Source: Oceanobacillus alkalisoli
GTDB taxonomy: Bacteria > Bacillota > Bacilli > Bacillales > Amphibacillaceae
NCBI RefSeq assembly: GCF_021556485.1
Contig: NZ_JAKGBW010000001.1
Span: 248,001-312,000, forward strand
Length of the DNA: 64,000 nucleotides
Direction: 5' to 3'
Shown here: positions 59,340 to 64,000 of the stretch, piece after piece
How the letters are laid out: each line of letters starts with the position of its first letter
Position numbering within the stretch: the first letter of the stretch is position 1
The notes under the pieces: model-generated
What the model was told of the DNA's origin: nothing
Database searches by the model: none
The model's input: the letters and a program-made list of their open reading frames with translations, nothing else
Position numbers and translations under genes: made by a program

Positions 59340-61544
59340 CTAGTTTATCGTTCTTGTTACAGAGTAAACATCTGGGATTTTCTTTAATCTGCCAACAATT
59401 TTTCTTAAATGACTCGTATTTTGAATAAGAATGGTTAGCTGGATAACAACCATTTTATTTTTATCTGTCTGGCCATTCACATGGGTAATGTTTGTCTTCA
59501 TTTCACTTACAGCATGGAGCACTTCATTCAACATTCCTTGACGATCATATCCAGAGATTTGTAAATCGACATAGTAATGCTTCGAATCCGTATAATGCTC
59601 TTCCCAAGATACGTCAATGAAGCGGTCTTTTGCTTCTTCTGTGTCGATATTCGGACAATCGGCACGGTGAACGGACACTCCCCGTCCTTTCGTAATATAA
59701 CCTTTAATTTCGTCACCTGGTACTGGGTTGCAGCATTTCGCTAAACGAACTAATAAGTTTTCTACGCCTTCTACCCGAACACCAGAATCTTTACGATGGG
59801 CTCTTCTTTTTGTCTTTTCGGCTGATTCTTCGGTAAGTATTTTTTTAACACTTTCTTCTTTTTCTCTATCTTTCCGTATTGTATCTGTTAATCTTGTAGC
59901 TACAAGTGCCGCCGTAATTCCTTGGTAACCAACAGCTGCATAAAGATCTTCTTCATTCGTAAAACTGAATTTCTCACAAACTCGTTTTAAATTTTCCTCC
60001 GTTAACACTTCTTTTGGAAGGATATCCATCGCTCGGATTTCCCGATCGACAGCTTCTTTTCCTTTGATAATGTTTTCTTCCCGACGCTGTTTTTTGAAAA
60101 ATTGTTTGATACGGCTTTTTGCTTGTGATGTTTTAGCAATCTTTAACCAATCTTGTGACGGACCATAGGAATGTTTCGAAGTCATCACTTCGATAATATC
60201 GCCATTTTTCAGTTTATAATCCAGTGGCTCCATTTTCCCATTAATTTTAGCACCTATTGTTTTATTACCTATTTCTGTATGGATTTTATAGGCAAAGTCA
60301 ATCGGTACGGATCCGGATGGTAATTCGACAACATCTCCTTTAGGTGTGAACACATACACCATGTCAGAGAATAAGTCGATTTTTAATGACTCGATAAACT
60401 CTTCTGCATCATGGGTTTCACTTTGCCAATCCAATATTTCCCGAAACAGTGATAATTTCTCTTCAAATGATCTGCCTGAACCGCTCTTCGCTTGTTTACC
60501 TTCCTTATACGCCCAGTGTGCAGCAATCCCGTATTCCGCAATTTCATGCATTTCCTTTGTTCGGATCTGCACTTCAAGCGGATCTCCCTTTGGACCGATA
60601 ACGGTCGTGTGCAACGATTGATAAAGGTTCTGCTTCGGCATTGCAATATAATCTTTAAACCTTCCTGGCATCGGTTTCCAGTTTGTATGGATGATACCAA
60701 GCACAGCGTAACAATCTTTAATACTGTTCACAATAATCCGCACTGCAAGTAGATCATAGATTTCATTAAATTGTTTATGTTGCTTCACCATTTTTTGGTA
60801 AATACTATACAAATGCTTCGGTCGGCCAGACATTTCCGCTTCAATATGAACATCATCCAGCTGTGAGGACAATTGCTTGATAACCTCTTCAATATATGTT
60901 TCACGCTGTTCCCGCTTCTGCTTCATCAATTGTACGATTCGGTAATACTGCTGCGGGTTCAAATAACGTAGTGAAGTATCTTCGAGCTCCCATTTAATCG
61001 TTGAAATTCCGAGCCGATGGGCAAGCGGGGCGAATATTTCGATTGTTTCATTCGCTTTTTGCCGTTGTTTATGAGGTGGTAAATGTTTCAGTGTCCGCAT
61101 GTTATGCAGACGGTCCGCAAGCTTAATGAGAATGACGCGGATATCTTTAGCCATTGCGACAAACATTTTCCTGTGGTTCTCCGCTTGCAGCTCTTCTTTT
61201 GATTCATATTTGATTTTCCCGAGCTTTGTCACACCATCAACAAGCAATGCGACTTCCACATTAAATTCTTCCTCAATTTCTTCCAGAGTTGTGTCGGTAT
61301 CTTCTACGACGTCATGTAAAAATCCACCTGCAATCGTCTCTGCGTCCATTTGCAAATCGACAAGTATCCAAGCAACTTGGACAGGGTGAACGATATACGG
61401 TTCTCCTGACTTCCTAAATTGGCCTTCATGGGATATTTTCGCATATTCATAGGCACGTTTAATAAAGGCTAAATCGTCTGCAGATAAATATTCACTTGCC
61501 CTGTCCATTAATTGTTCAATTGTTATAATTTCATCTTTTGCCAT
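59340..61544 (-). CDS. relA: Bifunctional (p)ppGpp synthetase/hydrolase RelA (Rel)
   Basis: 734 aa, the full Rel layout. HD hydrolase domain with [20 protein letters not shown] near 70-90; synthetase domain with [17 protein letters not shown] and [20 protein letters not shown]-type sequence; TGS domain ([20 protein letters not shown]); zinc finger/helical region ([20 protein letters not shown]); C-terminal ACT domain. It makes the stringent-response alarmone and degrades it. Both the HD and synthetase motifs look intact, so a dual function is expected. Confidence 0.97.
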   Translation of the reverse strand: MAKDEIITIEQLMDRASEYLSADDLAFIKRAYEYAKISHEGQFRKSGEPYIVHPVQVAWILVDLQMDAETIAGGFLHDVVEDTDTTLEEIEEEFNVEVALLVDGVTKLGKIKYESKEELQAENHRKMFVAMAKDIRVILIKLADRLHNMRTLKHLPPHKQRQKANETIEIFAPLAHRLGISTIKWELEDTSLRYLNPQQYYRIVQLMKQKREQRETYIEEVIKQLSSQLDDVHIEAEMSGRPKHLYSIYQKMVKQHKQFNEIYDLLAVRIIVNSIKDCYAVLGIIHTNWKPMPGRFKDYIAMPKQNLYQSLHTTVIGPKGDPLEVQIRTKEMHEIAEYGIAAHWAYKEGKQAKSGSGRSFEEKLSLFREILDWQSETHDAEEFIESLKIDLFSDMVYVFTPKGDVVELPSGSVPIDFAYKIHTEIGNKTIGAKINGKMEPLDYKLKNGDIIEVMTSKHSYGPSQDWLKIAKTSQAKSRIKQFFKKQRREENIIKGKEAVDREIRAMDILPKEVLTEENLKRVCEKFSFTNEEDLYAAVGYQGITAALVATRLTDTIRKDREKEESVKKILTEESAEKTKRRAHRKDSGVRVEGVENLLVRLAKCCNPVPGDEIKGYITKGRGVSVHRADCPNIDTEEAKDRFIDVSWEEHYTDSKHYYVDLQISGYDRQGMLNEVLHAVSEMKTNITHVNGQTDKNKMVVIQLTILIQNTSHLRKIVGRLKKIPDVYSVTRTIN

Positions 61545-61714
61545 TTAATCACCTTTATCAACTATCTAAAATTGTGTAAATGTTTCCGTAGATAAGAAAA
61601 TTTCCTTGAAAATAATCCTTCTAAATAACTTCCATTATATGCGTTTATTCTTCCACTGTCTATAATTTCGCGAGGAAAGCAGGGCTATGGTCGAATTGGA
61701 GGGGTATATTAGAA

Positions 61715-61746
61715 GAGGTCTGACCAATAATATAGCCAGACCTAAT
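61715..61746 (-). terminator. Possible weak terminator or attenuator after apt
   Basis: AGGTCTG with CAGACCT, but only a poor T-run (CTCTTCT) on the minus strand. It may reduce rather than stop read-through into relA. Confidence 0.35.
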
Positions 61747-61753
61747 GTGCATG

Positions 61754-62266
61754 TTAATACGTCATCAAAGATAAAACTTCGTATCCTTCCAATTTATCAA
61801 TTCCATTTAAATAGCTCAACTCGATAAGAAACGCGCATCCTACTACTACTCCGCCAAGTTCTTCCACTAGCTTAATCGTAGCCTCAATTGTTCCACCTGT
61901 TGCTAATAAATCGTCTGTAATCAGGACACGCTGCCCTGGTTTAATAGCATCTTTATGCATAGCCAGAACATTTTCACCGTATTCTAAACCATAATCCACT
62001 TGAATTACTTCTCGAGGCAATTTACCTTTTTTCCGAACAGGCACAAATCCGCGTCCCAATGCGTACGATACAGGACAACCAATAATAAATCCTCTTGCCT
62101 CTGGTCCGACAATGATGTCCACTTCTTTTTCTTTTGCAAATTCTACAATATCATCTACCGCTGCACGAAATGCGTCGCCATCGGCCATGAGCGGGGTAAT
62201 GTCTTTAAAAGAAATCCCTTCTTTCGGCCAGTCATCTACGATTTCAATGTATTTATTATAATCCAT
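61754..62266 (-). CDS. apt: Adenine phosphoribosyltransferase
   Basis: 170 aa: [73 protein letters not shown] and the PRPP loop [20 protein letters not shown]. It salvages adenine to AMP. Its start overlaps the end of recJ by 11 bp, indicating coupled translation. The recJ-apt-relA order is that of B. subtilis. Confidence 0.97.
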   Translation of the reverse strand: MDYNKYIEIVDDWPKEGISFKDITPLMADGDAFRAAVDDIVEFAKEKEVDIIVGPEARGFIIGCPVSYALGRGFVPVRKKGKLPREVIQVDYGLEYGENVLAMHKDAIKPGQRVLITDDLLATGGTIEATIKLVEELGGVVVGCAFLIELSYLNGIDKLEGYEVLSLMTY

Positions 62267-64000
62267 TTATCATTTCCTCCTTGGGATTCTTCAAATAACC
62301 CATATATGGTGTAAACCAGTTTTTAAATTCCTCATAATTGGAATAATACAATTGTTGTTCAATTTCCAACTGACGAACGCGGCTTTGATATGCGTCGGCA
62401 GTTTTCAAGTCCTTTTTCTCCGGGTTCGGATTAACATGGACTACTCCGTTATCCATCGTAACAAATTTAAGTTCGGAAAACACGCGCAGCATAAAGATAA
62501 TATGCTCTTTTGACCATGACTTTATTTTCATAATGGACTGGATTTCCTGTTTCATGTCAATAGTTTTACGCTTATGGAACAGTGCATATAACCAGACAAA
62601 ATCTTCCCGTGTTGGAAATGTTTTTAAATAGGCACTTTCATTTAATTGGAAACAGGCGTAAATATTGACCGGTTGTATCTTCTGGATGAGTTGAACTAAT
62701 TCTTCCATATGGGATGGTAATTGATATAAAATCAAATGTGGGACTTTGGGCAATTCTTCGTCTTTCGCTTTATAGCTCATGGTTGGAATCGAGAGGTTTT
62801 CAAGGGGTTGCTCAGAAACTGCAACTGCCTCTTCTGTCTCCAAAAAGCTGAAATCGACATTTCTTCGACCACGATAATCAAATAGCTGCCATTCCTCGAT
62901 GCGCATGTCTTGAATCATTATCTGTGGTTTTCGGTTGCCATTCCATTCATTGATTCCTAACTCCCCCACTACTTGCAGAGGGGTGTTTGGCGAAACTGCA
63001 TAATATAAATTACCGAAACCAAAGCCGATTCCATCTAAAGTCTTTCCATCTTCGTGAAATTGCAATTTCAAATGGTTCCTTTTGCTCCCAATCTGCCTTC
63101 CTTCAGCTGGAATATGCTCAATCTTGAATATAGGTTTTGGGTTACCCATACCATACGGTGCTAATCGATTGATTTCGTTAATCAACCCTTCATTTATTTC
63201 AGCAATAGCTATTTCACCGCTAATTGTAATTTCTTCTTTACAATCTTCTTCTGTTAATTGCTCTCTCATATATTCATCAAGCGTGTCCTGGATCAATCCG
63301 ACATTTTCAAGTGGAATGGTCATCCCCGCAGCTTGGGCATGACCGCCAAACTTAGAAAATAAATGACGGACTTTCATGCAGTTTGCGAATAAATCGAAAG
63401 CTGGAATACTTCTTGCAGAGCCTTTTAATTCGTTTGTTTCTGGATTAAAGTTTAAGACAATCGCCGGCTTGCCAAATTGCTTTACAAGTCTTGAAGCGAC
63501 GATTCCAAGTACACCTTCATTCCAATTTTCCTTATAAACAATCATAACACCAAACTTGCTCGGATTGACCATTTTCTCAGCTTCTTTTCTGATTTCTTCC
63601 ACAATCCGTTGTCTTTCCTGGTTCAATTGATTAATCTCTTCAGCGAGTTCCTGTGCTTCTTCTGTAAACTCTGTCAGCAGAAGTTCAACGGCAAGCCCGG
63701 CATCCTGCAATCTTCCAACAGCATTCAAACGAGGTCCTATTTTAAAGCCGACATCTTCTTCTGTCACATTGCCTTCGATTTTGCAAATCTGTTTTAACGC
63801 TGCTATCCCTGGTGTATTGCTAGTCGTTAATTCTTTCAATCCGTAATAAGTAAAGATGCGATTTTCATCTGTTAACGAAACTAAATCAGCAATCGTTCCT
63901 ATTGCTACGAGTTCAAGAAGATGTTTCGGGAAATAACCAAGTAAGTAATGCGCAAATTTAAAAGCAACTCCAACTCCTGCTAATTCTTTAAATGGATAAT
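62256..64000 (-). CDS. recJ: Single-stranded-DNA exonuclease RecJ, C-terminal part (cut by window edge)
   Basis: The reading frame is open from the stop at 62256 to the right edge, about 581 codons; a TTG at 63839 is internal, since the frame upstream still reads [20 protein letters not shown] and [20 protein letters not shown]. Visible are the end of the DHH domain, [16 protein letters not shown], the DHHA1 motif [15 protein letters not shown], the OB domain ([20 protein letters not shown]) and the Bacillus-type C-terminal extension (about 330-581). The first DHH motifs lie outside. A 5'-3' exonuclease in recombination and mismatch repair. Confidence 0.95.
   Translation of the reverse strand, partial: YPFKELAGVGVAFKFAHYLLGYFPKHLLELVAIGTIADLVSLTDENRIFTYYGLKELTTSNTPGIAALKQICKIEGNVTEEDVGFKIGPRLNAVGRLQDAGLAVELLLTEFTEEAQELAEEINQLNQERQRIVEEIRKEAEKMVNPSKFGVMIVYKENWNEGVLGIVASRLVKQFGKPAIVLNFNPETNELKGSARSIPAFDLFANCMKVRHLFSKFGGHAQAAGMTIPLENVGLIQDTLDEYMREQLTEEDCKEEITISGEIAIAEINEGLINEINRLAPYGMGNPKPIFKIEHIPAEGRQIGSKRNHLKLQFHEDGKTLDGIGFGFGNLYYAVSPNTPLQVVGELGINEWNGNRKPQIMIQDMRIEEWQLFDYRGRRNVDFSFLETEEAVAVSEQPLENLSIPTMSYKAKDEELPKVPHLILYQLPSHMEELVQLIQKIQPVNIYACFQLNESAYLKTFPTREDFVWLYALFHKRKTIDMKQEIQSIMKIKSWSKEHIIFMLRVFSELKFVTMDNGVVHVNPNPEKKDLKTADAYQSRVRQLEIEQQLYYSNYEEFKNWFTPYMGYLKNPKEEMINGL

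Overview
The window is about 64 kb of chromosome from a low-GC, endospore-forming Firmicute of the Bacillaceae. Three things support this: gene order follows the Bacillus subtilis phoH-to-recJ segment almost throughout, several genes are sporulation-specific (yqfC/yqfD, spoIIP, gpr, sigK, sda, an RsfA-type regulator), and control elements are of Gram-positive type (CIRCE, T-boxes, sigma-A and sporulation-sigma promoters). Placement in the Oceanobacillus/Virgibacillus side of the family is a guess from protein flavour. No phage, transposase, CRISPR array, rRNA or tRNA gene was seen.

Layout. 1-5.1 kb: phoH (partial), yqfD, yqfC, an unknown membrane protein, floA and nfeD. 5.4-16.7 kb: translation and heat shock (yqeY, rpsU, rsmE, prmA, dnaJ, dnaK, grpE, hrcA, hemW, lepA). 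16.8-20.6 kb: sporulation (yqxA, spoIIP, gpr) and rpsT. 20.7-31.4 kb: holA, yqzM, the comE DNA-uptake genes, then yqeM-rsfS-yqeK-nadD-yhbY-aroE-yqeH-yqeG. 31.4-33.5 kb: sda with a DnaA-box promoter region, and an uninterrupted sigK. 33.5-44.6 kb: mtnN, yrrS, greA, udk, trmR, mltG, yrzB, ruvX, yrzL, alaS with its T-box, an AI-2E family permease and a zinc-ribbon protein. 44.6-51 kb: recD2, yrrB, mnmA, yrvO, cymR. 51.7-64 kb: rarA, an RsfA-like gene, 6S RNA, aspS, hisS with its T-box, a cell-wall amidase, dtd, relA, apt and recJ (partial).

The genes are mostly housekeeping. They serve ribosome assembly and tRNA charging or modification (rpsU, rpsT, yqeH, rsfS, yhbY, rsmE, prmA, lepA, alaS, aspS, hisS, dtd, mnmA with yrvO), protein folding (the hrcA regulon), DNA repair and uptake (holA, recD2, rarA, recJ, ruvX, comE), stress signalling (relA) and sporulation.

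The real novelty is between the genes. Nearly every long intergenic gap is filled by one of five families of dispersed, strongly palindromic, non-coding repeats, here called R1-R5. R1 (five copies, up to about 500 bp) has 20-bp terminal inverted repeats and two large internal palindromes, like a non-autonomous mobile element. R2 (about 155 bp, six copies) is a two-hairpin unit at operon edges that touches stop codons and leaders. R3 (about 115 bp) sits at the 3' ends of yqfC and greA. R4 (about 205 bp) has two near-identical copies, one between dnaK and dnaJ and one inside the alaS leader. R5 shares a sequence module with R4 and with an insertion inside one R1 copy. Relative to B. subtilis as I remember it, mtaB/yqeV, comER and tcdA/yrvM are missing from their usual places, and dnaJ has its own promoter behind a terminator.
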